From positions 248,001 to 312,000 of the forward strand of contig NZ_PISM01000022.1 in NCBI RefSeq assembly GCF_002929225.1: 64,000 nt of DNA, given 5' to 3'. Positions 17,420-26,746 of the stretch are shown here, piece after piece. Each line of letters opens with the position of its first letter. The stretch's first letter is position 1. This DNA comes from Stutzerimonas kunmingensis (lineage in GTDB: Bacteria > Pseudomonadota > Gammaproteobacteria > Pseudomonadales > Pseudomonadaceae). Under the pieces are notes generated by a model. It was given only the letters and a program-made list of their open reading frames with translations, searched no databases and was not told where the DNA came from. A program made the position numbers and the translations under genes.

Positions 17420-19153
17420 ATGGAACAGACAGGCGAAGCTCGACCGCTGAAAGTCTATCTGGCGGTCGGATTGCTGCAGGGGTTGACGCTCTGGGCGGCC
17501 AGCGAGGCCTGGCCGCACGCTGCTGGCTGGCGCGTGCTGTGCTCGGCACTGCTGGCCTTCACGGTGATTGGCGGCTGGCAGTTGCAGCTGCTCTGGGGCG
17601 ATCTGCGCGCGGCCGGGCGCTGGCGCCTGGTCCTTGCCGCAGCCCTGTTGCCGGCCGTGCTGGCGGGCGGTCTCGCACTGCAGTTCGACCAGCCGCGCTG
17701 GTATTACCTGGGTGAATCCGTCGGCACCCTGCTGCTCTGGAGCAACCTGATCCTGGCCTATGTGCTGACACCCTTCATCCAGGCGCGGGATGTCGATCAT
17801 CGCTGGCGTGTCGACTACGCCGCTCTGTACCGGCATGCCATCAACAACGGCCTGCTGCTGTTCATGGCACTGCTGATGCTGGCGGCGTTCTGGCTGCTGA
17901 TCTGGCTCTGGGCCGGCCTGTTCAAGTTGGTCGGCATCAGGATCTTCTCAACGCTGTTCGAGTCCTCCGGCTTTATCTGGATCGCCAGCGCGACGGTTGT
18001 CGCCATCGGGCTGTGGATCGGGCTGGAGCGCGGCCAGGTGGTCGATGCGCTGCGCAATGTGCTGCAGGCGATGTGTCGCTTCCTGCTGCCGCTGACGGTG
18101 CTGATCCTGCTGCTGTTCGTGGTCTGCCTGCCTTTTACCGGCCTGCAGCCATTGTGGGAGACCCGCCACGCGACGCCGATCCTACTGGCCATGGTGTTCG
18201 CCCATGTCGCGCTGCTCAACGGCGTCATTCAGGATGGCCGGCAAGCGGTGCATTACCCGCGAGCGCTGCGCGTGCTGGTCGACGCCAGCTCCCTGTGCCT
18301 GCCGCTTCTGGCAGGGCTTGCGATTTACGCGCTCTGGCTGCGGATCGGCCAGTACGGGCTCACGCCTGATCGGGTGGTGGCGGTCGGTGCGACGCTGGTT
18401 GCCCTGCTGCATGCGCTGGCGCTGATGGCAGCGGTGCTGCAACGGCGGGATGGATGGCTGGCCGGCCTGCGCCAGAGCAATCCGCTGCTGGCGCTGGTGT
18501 CGGTGGCACTGTTGCTGCTCATGCATTTGCCACCGTTGAGCCCGTTGCAGCTCAGCGCAGCCAACCAGTACCAGCGCCTGCTCGACGAGCAGGTGCCGGC
18601 AGAACGCACCGATCTCGGCGCACTGCGCTTTCAGCTGGGGCAACCCGGTCGCGACCAGCTCGAAAAGCTGCGTCAGCGCGTGGTCGAGCCTGGTCTCGCA
18701 GACGCGCGACGGGAGCAACTGCAGGCAGACCTGCAGCGACTGGACAAGGCCGACAGCTACTGGAACTGGCGACACGAGCACGATATGGCCAATACCGCAC
18801 CGGTGCCCTGGATCGGCGAGCCTCTCGAGGATGCCGGTGGCGCGTTGGCACAGGCCATCGCGACCCAGGGCTGTGACGGGGACTGCGCCCTGTTCGCCGT
18901 CGATCTGGATGACGACAGCCAGCCCGAGGTGCTGCTGCTACGCGGTGCGCGGCAGCGGATCGTGACGGTGCTGGGGCGTGGCGATACCGGTACTTGGCGA
19001 TGGATCGGGCACCTTCGCACGACCGATCAGCAAACCCTCGACGGCGAGACCCTCAAGCAGCAGATCGAGCGTGGCGCTTTGCAGGTGGTAGCGCCGCGCT
19101 TCAAGGCGCTGGAAATCGACGGCATCCGTCTGGAACCGGCGATTACCGAATAG
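17420..19153 (+). CDS. DUF4153-like polytopic membrane protein
   Basis: A 577-residue protein with roughly a dozen hydrophobic helices in its first 380 residues (for example GLTLWAASEAW, NNGLLLFMALLMLAAFWLL). A soluble C-terminal domain of about 190 residues contains PVPWIGEP and the acidic DLDDDSQPEVLLLRG. This matches DUF4153 proteins of pseudomonads. The start at 17420 is chosen because AAAAGGA lies 6 bases before it; an alternative ATG two codons upstream is too close. A bidirectional terminator follows. Function unknown. Confidence 0.82.
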   Translation: MEQTGEARPLKVYLAVGLLQGLTLWAASEAWPHAAGWRVLCSALLAFTVIGGWQLQLLWGDLRAAGRWRLVLAAALLPAVLAGGLALQFDQPRWYYLGESVGTLLLWSNLILAYVLTPFIQARDVDHRWRVDYAALYRHAINNGLLLFMALLMLAAFWLLIWLWAGLFKLVGIRIFSTLFESSGFIWIASATVVAIGLWIGLERGQVVDALRNVLQAMCRFLLPLTVLILLLFVVCLPFTGLQPLWETRHATPILLAMVFAHVALLNGVIQDGRQAVHYPRALRVLVDASSLCLPLLAGLAIYALWLRIGQYGLTPDRVVAVGATLVALLHALALMAAVLQRRDGWLAGLRQSNPLLALVSVALLLLMHLPPLSPLQLSAANQYQRLLDEQVPAERTDLGALRFQLGQPGRDQLEKLRQRVVEPGLADARREQLQADLQRLDKADSYWNWRHEHDMANTAPVPWIGEPLEDAGGALAQAIATQGCDGDCALFAVDLDDDSQPEVLLLRGARQRIVTVLGRGDTGTWRWIGHLRTTDQQTLDGETLKQQIERGALQVVAPRFKALEIDGIRLEPAITE

Positions 19154-19167
19154 TCTGCTGAGCATGA

Positions 19168-19195
19168 AAAAGCCCGACGCGAAGGTCGGGCTTTT
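19168..19195. terminator. Bidirectional rho-independent terminator
   Basis: AAAAGCCCGAC (19168-19178), loop GCGAAG, GTCGGGCTTTT (19185-19195) makes an 11-bp stem with an A-run on the left and a T-run on the right. It sits between the convergent DUF4153-like gene and ilvD and should terminate both. Confidence 0.93.
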
Positions 19196-19220
19196 CATTT
19201 ACAGCGAGCAAGCCTGGCGA

Positions 19221-21059
19221 TCAGCCGTCCAGCATCGCCTTGTTGCGCACCGCACCCTTGTCGGCGCTGGTGGCGAGCAGGGCGTAGGCCTTGAGCGCCG
19301 TCGTCACCTTACGAGTGCGTGGCTGGGCGGGCTTCCAGCCTTTCTTGTCCTGCTCGATGCGGCGGTGGGACAGTTCTTCATCGCTGACCTGCAGCTGGAT
19401 GCTGCGGTTGGGGATGTCGATCAGCACCTTGTCGCCGTCCTGCACCAGCCCGATGGCGCCGCCCGCAGCCGCTTCCGGCGAGGCGTGGCCGATGGACAGG
19501 CCTGAGGTGCCGCCGGAGAAGCGGCCATCGGTGAGCAGGGCGCACTCCTTGCCCAGTCCCTTGGACTTCAGGTACGAGGTCGGGTAGAGCATTTCCTGCA
19601 TGCCCGGGCCGCCCTTCGGGCCTTCGTAGCGAATGATGACGATGTCGCCAGCCTTCACTTCGTCATTGAGGATGCCTTTGACGGCGCTGTCCTGGCTTTC
19701 GAAGATCTTGGCGGTGCCTTCGAAGACGTGGATGGATTCATCCACTCCAGCGGTTTTCACCACGCAGCCATCGAGGGCGATGTTGCCGTAGAGCACGGCC
19801 AGGCCGCCTTCCTGGGAATAGGCATGCTCGACGCTGCGAATGCAGCCTTCGGCGCGGTCCAGGTCCAGGGTGTCCCAGCGGGTCGACTGGCTGAATGCCG
19901 TCTGCGTCGGAATACCGGCCGGGCCGGCCTTGAAGAAGGTGTGCACCGCTTCGTCTTGGGTCTGGGTGATGTCCCACTGCGCGATGCCTTCAGCAAGCGT
20001 CCGGCTGTGCACGGTGGGGACGTCGGTGTGCAGCAGGCCGCCACGGGCGAGCTCACCAAGAATGGAGAAAATGCCGCCGGCGCGGTGCACGTCTTCCATG
20101 TGGTACTTCTGGATGTTCGGCGCGACCTTGCACAGCTGCGGAACCTTGCGTGACAGGGCATCGATGGCGCGCAGGTCGAAGTCGACCTCGGCTTCCTGAG
20201 CGGCGGCCAGCAGATGCAGGATGGTGTTAGTCGAGCCACCCATGGCGATATCGAGCGTCATGGCGTTTTCGAACGCGCGGCGGCTGGCGATGTTGCGCGG
20301 CAGGACGGATTCGTCGCCCTCGCCGTAATAGCGCTGGCACAGCTCTACGATGGTGCGGCCGGCGCGCAGGAACAGCTGCTCGCGGTCGCTGTGCGTAGCG
20401 AGGGTCGAGCCGTTGCCGGGCAGGGCAAGCCCTAAGGCTTCGGCCAGGCAGTTCATCGAGTTGGCAGTGAACATGCCGGAGCAGCTGCCGCAGGTCGGGC
20501 AGGCACTGCGCTCGTATTCGGCGACCTTCTCGTCCGAGGCGCTTTCATCGGCCGCGATAACCATGGCGTCGACCAGGTCCAGGCCGTGGCTGGCCAGCTT
20601 GGTCTTGCCGGCTTCCATCGGGCCGCCTGAAACGAACACCACCGGGATGTTCAGGCGCAGGGCGGCCATCAGCATGCCGGGGGTGATCTTGTCGCAGTTG
20701 GAGATGCAGACAATGGCGTCGGCGCAATGCGCATTGACCATGTACTCCACCGAATCGGCGATGATCTCGCGCGAAGGCAGCGAATAGAGCATGCCGTCGT
20801 GGCCCATGGCGATGCCGTCATCGACTGCGATGGTGTTGAATTCCTTGGCGACGCCGCCGGCCTTTTCGATCTCGCGGGCGACCAGCTGGCCCAGGTCTTT
20901 GAGGTGCACGTGGCCAGGCACGAACTGGGTGAAGGAGTTGGCGATGGCGATGATCGGCTTCTTGAAGTCTTCATCCTTCATGCCGGTGGCACGCCACAGC
21001 GCGCGGGCGCCGGCCATGTTGCGGCCGTGCGTGGAGGTTTTCGAGCGGTAATCAGGCAT
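19221..21059 (-). CDS. ilvD: Dihydroxy-acid dehydratase
   Basis: A 612-residue iron-sulfur enzyme that dehydrates 2,3-dihydroxy-3-methylbutanoate and -pentanoate to 2-keto acids in isoleucine and valine synthesis. The cluster-binding Cys motifs are [14 protein letters not shown] and [17 protein letters not shown]. Family signatures [15 protein letters not shown] at the N-terminus and [21 protein letters not shown] near the C-terminus are intact. Length equals that of the E. coli-type enzyme. It stands alone, with a terminator after it and a long upstream gap. Confidence 0.97.
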   Translation of the reverse strand: MPDYRSKTSTHGRNMAGARALWRATGMKDEDFKKPIIAIANSFTQFVPGHVHLKDLGQLVAREIEKAGGVAKEFNTIAVDDGIAMGHDGMLYSLPSREIIADSVEYMVNAHCADAIVCISNCDKITPGMLMAALRLNIPVVFVSGGPMEAGKTKLASHGLDLVDAMVIAADESASDEKVAEYERSACPTCGSCSGMFTANSMNCLAEALGLALPGNGSTLATHSDREQLFLRAGRTIVELCQRYYGEGDESVLPRNIASRRAFENAMTLDIAMGGSTNTILHLLAAAQEAEVDFDLRAIDALSRKVPQLCKVAPNIQKYHMEDVHRAGGIFSILGELARGGLLHTDVPTVHSRTLAEGIAQWDITQTQDEAVHTFFKAGPAGIPTQTAFSQSTRWDTLDLDRAEGCIRSVEHAYSQEGGLAVLYGNIALDGCVVKTAGVDESIHVFEGTAKIFESQDSAVKGILNDEVKAGDIVIIRYEGPKGGPGMQEMLYPTSYLKSKGLGKECALLTDGRFSGGTSGLSIGHASPEAAAGGAIGLVQDGDKVLIDIPNRSIQLQVSDEELSHRRIEQDKKGWKPAQPRTRKVTTALKAYALLATSADKGAVRNKAMLDG

Positions 21060-21557
21060 GACGGTTCCTGCGGCTGATCAGGTAATCGGAGGTATGCGTA
21101 TGGTGAGCAACGCCTGTGCCGGATGCAACGGAGGATGACCGTGCGTTCGGAAGGGGCCGGGTCGAGGCGGGTAGACGCTCGTAGGGCCTGGGCTCAGAGT
21201 CCGCCGTGTGGTGAATGGCGAGATATCACCGATTCTACGCACGTTCCGGCAGCCGGGCCAGGCGGGACGATTGCCGGTCCAGCGCTATCCCGCATGCCAG
21301 CGGCCCGGAGCGGCTGGATAGGGCGTGAGGCCTGCGCATCGGCCGCCTTTTTCGGCGTATGACCGCCGGTCCACTTGACTGGCAGGTCGAGGATCGCTCG
21401 CTAGAGTCCAAACCCGACCGTTTCGCTGGTGACTGCACCTTGTCTTGCCGCTGGCCAGCGAGCGGTCGCCTCGCCATGGGTGCGCGTTCTGCGGAGTAGC
21501 GGGCAGTCGATGATGGGCGAGGCGTCCTTATACCAACGATAAGAACGAGGAATGCAG
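21060..21557. other. Intergenic region between divergent ilvD and a hydrolase gene
   Basis: No convincing gene in 498 bases: the short open frames here lack homology-like features and good start sites. It must hold the promoters of ilvD (minus) and the hydrolase gene (plus). A weak -10-like TAGAAT for ilvD reads on the minus strand at 21237-21232, without a good -35. A CCGGGCC at 21253 and GGCCCGG at 21302 could pair at a distance. Confidence 0.5.
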
Positions 21558-22406
21558 ATGCACAAATTCACACGTCTATACCTGAGCGCCGCTGCTCTGG
21601 TGGCCCTATCCGCAACCGCCGCCGCCGCCCCCCTGCCGGACACACCCGGAGCACCATTTCCCTCGGTTTCGAGCTTCGACAATTCCGGCCCCTACGCCGT
21701 CACCAGTCAGAGCGAAGGGCCGAGCTGCCGCATCTACCGGCCACGCACGCTGGGCCAGGATGGCGTCAGGCATCCGGTCATCCTCTGGGGTAATGGTACC
21801 GGCACCGGGCCGACGACTTATTCAGGGCTGCTGACCCACTGGGCCAGCCATGGCTTCGTGGTGGCCGCGGCGGAAACCTCGAATGCCGGCACCGGGCGCG
21901 ACATGCTGGCCTGCCTCGATTACCTGGTACAGGAAAGCAATCGCACCTACGGCACCTACGTCGGCGTGTTGAACACCGGGCGCGTCGCCACATCGGGCCA
22001 CTCCCAGGGCGGTGGAGGCTCGATCATGGCCGGGCAGGATGATCGCGTGAAGGTCACCGCGCCGATCCAGCCGTACACCATCGGTCTTGGCCATGACTCG
22101 TCGTCGCAGCGCAACCAGCGCGGGCCGATGTTCCTGATGTCCGGGGGTGCCGACACGATCGCCATCCCCTATCTGAATGCGCAGCCGGTCTATACCCGCG
22201 CCAATGTGCCGATCTTCTGGGGGGAAAGGCGCTATGTCAGTCACTTCGAGCCGGTGGGTGATGGCGGGGCTTATCGCGGACCGACGACGGCCTGGTTCCG
22301 TTATCACCTGATGGACGACGAGAGTGCGCGTGGCACCTTCTACGGACGTTTCTGCGGGTTGTGCACCAGCCTGCTGTGGAGCGATCAGCGCAAGGGCATC
22401 GAGTAG
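21558..22406 (+). CDS. Secreted alpha/beta hydrolase, cutinase/polyesterase-like
   Basis: A 282-residue exported hydrolase. An N-terminal signal peptide (MHKFTRLYLSAAALVALSAT, then a run of Ala) precedes a serine-hydrolase fold. The likely triad is Ser149 in GHSQGGGGS, Asp199 in MSGGADTIAIP and His229 in YVSHFEP. The GHSxGGGG nucleophile elbow, the GADTIA Asp and the SHFxP His loop resemble bacterial cutinases and PET hydrolases, though overall similarity looks distant. C-terminal FCGLC could form a disulfide. The start is set by GAGG seven bases upstream of the second ATG. Substrate unknown. Confidence 0.78.
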   Translation: MHKFTRLYLSAAALVALSATAAAAPLPDTPGAPFPSVSSFDNSGPYAVTSQSEGPSCRIYRPRTLGQDGVRHPVILWGNGTGTGPTTYSGLLTHWASHGFVVAAAETSNAGTGRDMLACLDYLVQESNRTYGTYVGVLNTGRVATSGHSQGGGGSIMAGQDDRVKVTAPIQPYTIGLGHDSSSQRNQRGPMFLMSGGADTIAIPYLNAQPVYTRANVPIFWGERRYVSHFEPVGDGGAYRGPTTAWFRYHLMDDESARGTFYGRFCGLCTSLLWSDQRKGIE

Positions 22407-22417
22407 CACCGCACGTT

Positions 22418-22451
22418 GAAACCTTCGCCCGCACTGCCGGGCGGAGGTTTC
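22418..22451. terminator. Long hairpin between convergent genes
   Basis: GAAACCTTCGCCCG (22418-22431) pairs with CGGGCGGAGGTTTC (22438-22451), a 14-bp stem with one G-T wobble and a six-base loop. It lies between the convergent hydrolase and rRNA methyltransferase genes. The T-run is only three bases inside the stem, so efficiency is uncertain. Confidence 0.6.
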
Positions 22452-22482
22452 ATGGCGATACGGTAGGCGCGTGTGCCGCCCC

Positions 22483-23679
22483 TCAGCTGTTGGGCAGGAT
22501 GCGGCAGGTCAGGCTCTTGATGTAGCGGGTTTCCGCGATCGCCGGATGCACCGGATGATCCGGGCCCTGGGCGCCGCGTTCGAGCAGCTGGATATTGCGG
22601 TCCAGATGGCGTGCGCTGCCGAGCAGGATGTTCTGCAGGTGATCTTCTTCCAGGTGCATGGAACAGCTGGCGCTGACCAGGATGCCGTCCTTGTTCAGCA
22701 GGCGCATCGCGGCTTCGTTGAGGCGGCGGTAGGCGGCCTCGCCGTTCTTGATGTCCTTCTTGCGCTTGATGAAGGCCGGCGGGTCGGTGATGACCACGTC
22801 GAAGCGTTCCTCGGCGTTCTTCAGTTCCTTCATCGCCTCGAAGGCATCACCCTCGACGCAGGTCATCTTCTCCGCCACGCCGTTGAGTGCGGCGTTGCGC
22901 TCCACGCCATCCAGGGCGAAAGCCGAGGCGTCGACGCAGAACACCTCGCTGGCACCGAAGGCCGCCGCCTGCACGCCCCAGCCGCCGATGTAGCTGAACA
23001 GATCGAGTACGCGCTTGCCCTTCACGTAGGGCGCCAGGCGCGCGCGATTCATGCGGTGGTCGTAGAACCAGCCGGTCTTCTGGCCCTGCAGCACCGGCGC
23101 CTCGAACTTCACGCCGTTCTCTTCCAGCGCGACCCACTCCGGCACCACGCCGAACGCCGTATCGACGTAACGCTCCAGGCCTTCGGCATCGCGGGCGCTG
23201 GAGTCGTTTTTCCACAGCACGCCGCGCGGCTTGAGCACCTGGACCAACGCCTCCAGCACGGCATCCTTGTTGCGCTCCATGGTCGCCGACGCCAGCTGCA
23301 CCACCAGATGGTCGTGGAAGCGATCCACCACCAGGCCCGGCAGAAGATCGGAATCGCCATAGATCAGGCGGTAGCACGGCTGATCGAACAGGCGATCACG
23401 CAGCGATAGGGCGACCTGAATGCGGTGCACCAGCAATGACTTATCCAGGCTGTGCTTGAGATCGCGTGACAGCAGGCGCGCACAGATCAGGTTGTTCGGC
23501 GATACCCCGACGATGCCCAGCGGCTTGCCGCCGGCGGCTTCGAGTACGGCCTGATCCCCGGCAACGAAGCCCGCCAGCGGCGTGGCCGCGGTGTCCACCT
23601 CGTTGCTGTAGACCCACAGATGGCCGGCGCGCAGGCGGCGATCGGCGTTGGCTTTGAGGCGCAGGCTGGGCAGGGTCAT
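22483..23679 (-). CDS. rlmI: 23S rRNA (cytosine) methyltransferase, RlmI-like
   Basis: A 398-residue SAM-dependent RNA methyltransferase. An N-terminal PUA-like domain (LRLKANADRRLRAGHLWVYSNEV) is followed by the middle domain and a Rossmann methyltransferase domain. The latter has VLDLFSYIGGWGVQAA (SAM loop), VITDPPAFIKRKKD and the likely catalytic Cys in SASCSMHLEED. This is the RlmI/YccW class, which makes m5C1962 in 23S rRNA of E. coli. Length matches (396 in E. coli). The exact modified base is inferred from the family. Confidence 0.88.
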   Translation of the reverse strand: MTLPSLRLKANADRRLRAGHLWVYSNEVDTAATPLAGFVAGDQAVLEAAGGKPLGIVGVSPNNLICARLLSRDLKHSLDKSLLVHRIQVALSLRDRLFDQPCYRLIYGDSDLLPGLVVDRFHDHLVVQLASATMERNKDAVLEALVQVLKPRGVLWKNDSSARDAEGLERYVDTAFGVVPEWVALEENGVKFEAPVLQGQKTGWFYDHRMNRARLAPYVKGKRVLDLFSYIGGWGVQAAAFGASEVFCVDASAFALDGVERNAALNGVAEKMTCVEGDAFEAMKELKNAEERFDVVITDPPAFIKRKKDIKNGEAAYRRLNEAAMRLLNKDGILVSASCSMHLEEDHLQNILLGSARHLDRNIQLLERGAQGPDHPVHPAIAETRYIKSLTCRILPNS

Positions 23680-23780
23680 CGGCGGGGCTCCGGGAAAAAG
23701 ACGGGCATTCTAAACGAGCGGCAGGCCACGCGCGCCGGCGCTGCCGGAAATTCCTCGCAGCGCCCGTCACGCATCACCGG

Positions 23781-24320
23781 TCAGGCGGACAGGGCTTGAA
23801 TCAGCGCCTGGCTGAACGCTGGGATGTCATCCGGCTTGCGGCTGCTGATCAGTTGACCGTCCACCACCACCTCCTGATCCACCCAATCGGCGCCGGCGTT
23901 CTTCAGGTCGTCGGTAAGCGACGGCCAGCTGGTCATGCGCTTGCCCTTGACCAGTCCGGCCGAGATCAGCAGCCAGCCGCCGTGACAGATCACCGCGATC
24001 GGCTTGTTCGCCGCGGCGGCGTCGCGTACCAGCTTTTGTGCGCTTTCGTCGGTGCGAATGGTGTCGGAGTTGACCACCCCGCCGGGCAGCAGCACGGCGT
24101 CATAGTCATTCATATCGAGGTCGTCGAAGGTCTTGTCCACATGAAACTTGCTGGCCGGGGTGGTGTGGTTCCAGCCGGTCACTTCGCCATTCTTGGCGGA
24201 GACGATCTGCGCTGTCGCACCGGCCTTCTCCAGCGCTTCCTGCGGGCCGGTCAGCTCGACCTGCTCGAAGCCGTCGGTCACCAGGATTGCCACGCGCTTG
24301 CCGTTGAGGGATTGGGTCAT
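23781..24320 (-). CDS. DJ-1/PfpI family protein
   Basis: A 179-residue single-domain protein of the PfpI/YhbO branch. The nucleophile elbow is AVICHGGWLLISAG with the conserved Cys, and the family start VAILVTDGFEQVELTGP carries the conserved Glu. GTG-free start: the second ATG is preferred because GGAGG lies seven bases upstream, while the first is only one base from it. Family members act as stress proteins, glyoxalase/deglycase-type enzymes or putative peptidases; activity cannot be fixed here. In PAO1 the gene at this position is named pfpI, as I recall. Confidence 0.9.
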   Translation of the reverse strand: MTQSLNGKRVAILVTDGFEQVELTGPQEALEKAGATAQIVSAKNGEVTGWNHTTPASKFHVDKTFDDLDMNDYDAVLLPGGVVNSDTIRTDESAQKLVRDAAAANKPIAVICHGGWLLISAGLVKGKRMTSWPSLTDDLKNAGADWVDQEVVVDGQLISSRKPDDIPAFSQALIQALSA

Positions 24321-24449
24321 GAGCATGCCTCCGTCTGTCTGTCGGTAACGCTCGCCGAATGCGAGTCACTTGAAATGGGACCCGCATCTCAGCCAAAGTT
24401 CGCCCTTTCGTGCCGATGGCACTTTGCCTTCTAGTCGAGCGTCCCCCTC

Positions 24450-25316
24450 ATGGCCGTTGAACTCTCCGCCGAACAGATCCGCCGGGTGCTGCAAGGCATC
24501 AGCGTGCCGCCGCAGCCGCAGATCATGGTCGACCTGCAGATGGAGCAGGTCATGCCGGTGCCCGATCTGAAAGCCATCGCCCGGCTGATCAGTCAGGACC
24601 CGGGGCTTTCGGGGGCGCTGCTCAAGCTGGTCAACTCGCCGCATTTCGGTCTGGCCAACCGCATCGCTTCCATCCAGCAGGCGGTGAACCTGCTGGGCTG
24701 CAATTCGGTGATCAACCTGATCAATGCGCAGTCGATCAAGGGCGAGATGAGCGACGAGACCATCGTCACGCTCAGCCGCTTCTGGGACAGCGCGCAGGAC
24801 GTGGCCATGGCCTGCCTGACCCTGGCCAAGCGCATCGGCTACCAGTCGCCGGACGAGGCCTACACCCTCGGGCTGTTCCACAATTGCGGCATCCCGCTGA
24901 TGCTCAAGCGCTTCCCCGGCTACATGAGTGTGCTGGAAGAGGCCTACGCCAGCACCGGAGACGGCCAGCGCATCGTCGATATCGAGAATCGCGTGCTCAG
25001 CACCAACCATGCGGTGGTCGGCTACTTCACCGCCAAATCGTGGAACCTGCCGCTGCACCTGTGCGATGCCATCGCCAATCACCATAACGCGCTGTCGCTG
25101 TTCGCCGACGACTCGGGGCGCGACGCGCCGATCAAGACGCTGCTGGCGATCCTCAAGATGGCCGAGCACATCTGCGCCTGTCATCGGGTGCTCGGCGCGC
25201 AGCCGGACGATCACGAGTGGGACCGCGTGTCGCAGCTGGTGCTCGAGTACGTCGGGCTGTCGGAATACGATTTCGTCTGCCTCAAGGAAAGCATCCGCGA
25301 GCTGGGCGTGGGCTGA
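24450..25316 (+). CDS. HDOD domain protein
   Basis: A 288-residue protein consisting mainly of one HDOD domain. The diagnostic block is LISQDPGLSGALLKLVNSPHFGL followed by IASIQQAVNLLGCNSVINL, and later LGLFHNCGIPLML. HDOD proteins are non-catalytic relatives of HD phosphohydrolases that act as signalling or scaffold proteins, often in c-di-GMP and stress pathways. No partner domain (GGDEF, EAL, REC) is fused. The gene lies between the divergent pfpI-like gene and mutM. Confidence 0.9.
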   Translation: MAVELSAEQIRRVLQGISVPPQPQIMVDLQMEQVMPVPDLKAIARLISQDPGLSGALLKLVNSPHFGLANRIASIQQAVNLLGCNSVINLINAQSIKGEMSDETIVTLSRFWDSAQDVAMACLTLAKRIGYQSPDEAYTLGLFHNCGIPLMLKRFPGYMSVLEEAYASTGDGQRIVDIENRVLSTNHAVVGYFTAKSWNLPLHLCDAIANHHNALSLFADDSGRDAPIKTLLAILKMAEHICACHRVLGAQPDDHEWDRVSQLVLEYVGLSEYDFVCLKESIRELGVG

Positions 25317-25373
25317 CGGCCCGGCGCCGGCCTGCTAAGGTCGGCATCCCTTCGCTGTATCCAACGTCCCGCC

Positions 25374-26186
25374 ATGCCCGAACTTCCCGAAGTCGAAACT
25401 ACCCGCCGTGGTATCGAGCCATACCTTGTTGGTCAGCGTGTCAGCCGCGTGCTGGTGCGTGACCGGCGGTTGCGCTGGCCGATCCCGGAAGACCTCGATG
25501 TGCGTCTGTCCGGCCAACGCATCCAAGCCGTCGAGCGTCGTGCCAAATACCTGCTGATCAAGGCCGAGAGCGGCACGCTGATCGTTCATCTGGGCATGTC
25601 CGGAAGCCTGCGTCTGGTTGACTCGGCATTGCCGGCGGCCAAGCACGAGCACGTCGATATCCTGCTGGAGTCCGGCCAGGCGCTGCGCTACACCGATCCG
25701 CGGCGCTTCGGCGCGATGCTCTGGAGCCACGAGCCGCTCGCCCATGTGTTGCTCGCCAGTCTCGGGCCCGAGCCGCTCGGCGAGGATTTCGACGGTGACC
25801 GTTTGTATAGGCTGTCGCGTGGGCGCAGCATGGCGGTCAAGCCGTTCATCATGGACAACGCGGTAGTGGTGGGCGTCGGCAACATCTATGCGAGCGAGGC
25901 ACTGTTCGCCGCCGGGATCGATCCGCGGCGGCCGGCTGGGAGCATCTCGCGAGCGCGTTACCTGAAACTGGGCGAGGAAATCCGGCGGATACTGGCGATG
26001 GCCATCGAGCGTGGCGGCACAACCTTGCGCGATTTCGTCGGCGGCGATGGCAAGCCCGGCTATTTTCAGCAGGAGCTGTTCGTCTACGGGCGGGCCGGCG
26101 AATTCTGCAAGAACTGCGGCGGCACGCTGCGTGAGATTCGCCTCGGTCAGCGCGCCAGCGTGTATTGCGCTCGCTGCCAGCGTTGA
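25374..26186 (+). CDS. mutM: Formamidopyrimidine-DNA glycosylase (Fpg/MutM)
   Basis: A 270-residue DNA repair enzyme that removes 8-oxoguanine and ring-opened purines and nicks the abasic site. The mature protein begins [12 protein letters not shown] after the initiator Met, giving the catalytic N-terminal Pro and Glu. The central block [19 protein letters not shown] and the C-terminal zinc finger [12 protein letters not shown]...YCARCQR with four Cys are intact. It follows the HDOD gene by 57 bases. Length is typical. Confidence 0.97.
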   Translation: MPELPEVETTRRGIEPYLVGQRVSRVLVRDRRLRWPIPEDLDVRLSGQRIQAVERRAKYLLIKAESGTLIVHLGMSGSLRLVDSALPAAKHEHVDILLESGQALRYTDPRRFGAMLWSHEPLAHVLLASLGPEPLGEDFDGDRLYRLSRGRSMAVKPFIMDNAVVVGVGNIYASEALFAAGIDPRRPAGSISRARYLKLGEEIRRILAMAIERGGTTLRDFVGGDGKPGYFQQELFVYGRAGEFCKNCGGTLREIRLGQRASVYCARCQR

Positions 26187-26304
26187 GCGGCTGGCGGAAC
26201 TGTGCATGCGTTGACGGCGTTCACGCTCAGCGTGCCCCGGCCACTGCTATAGTGGCCGCCACAACTAAAAATTGCCGCGTTTCGCACATCTGAAGGACCA
26301 CACC

Positions 26305-26646
26305 ATGAATCTGTTCCGCTCTACCGCTGCTGTCTTGGCACTGACCACTGGCCTGCTGGCGCTGCCGGCACATGCGGAGTCGGTCCCGCAGAACGCCAGT
26401 GGTGATCCGATGTACTCCGTAGAAGCGCCCAAGGCCTACTCCATGGTCGGTGACCTGATCATCGCCCGCCCGCTGCTGATCGCCGCGACTGCCATCGGCG
26501 CCGGTGTTTTCGTTGTCAGCCTGCCGTTCACCGCCTTGGGCGGCAACGTCGGCGAGGCTGGCAAGGCGCTGGTCGTCGAGCCGGGCAAAGCGGCGTTCGT
26601 ACGCTGCCTGGGCTGCACCACCAGCGGTTACAACGCCCAGCGTTGA
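26305..26646 (+). CDS. Small exported protein of unknown function
   Basis: A 113-residue protein with a signal peptide ([20 protein letters not shown], cleavage near AHA-ES) and one further hydrophobic segment ([20 protein letters not shown]). The tail ends with a CLGC pair, [16 protein letters not shown]. It therefore probably faces the periplasm with a membrane-anchored centre. I do not recognise a functional domain. A -10-like TGCTATAGT lies at 26246-26254, suggesting its own promoter, and AAGGACC precedes the ATG. Confidence 0.72.
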   Translation: MNLFRSTAAVLALTTGLLALPAHAESVPQNASGDPMYSVEAPKAYSMVGDLIIARPLLIAATAIGAGVFVVSLPFTALGGNVGEAGKALVVEPGKAAFVRCLGCTTSGYNAQR

Positions 26647-26746
26647 TCGACGTCATCCGCATCGCGACTGGCAGGGCCTGAGCCTTCCGGTCGCGGTGTT
26701 GCTGCAGTAGGCTTCGCCTCCCATCCCGCGCCGCGAAGCCCCCTCC

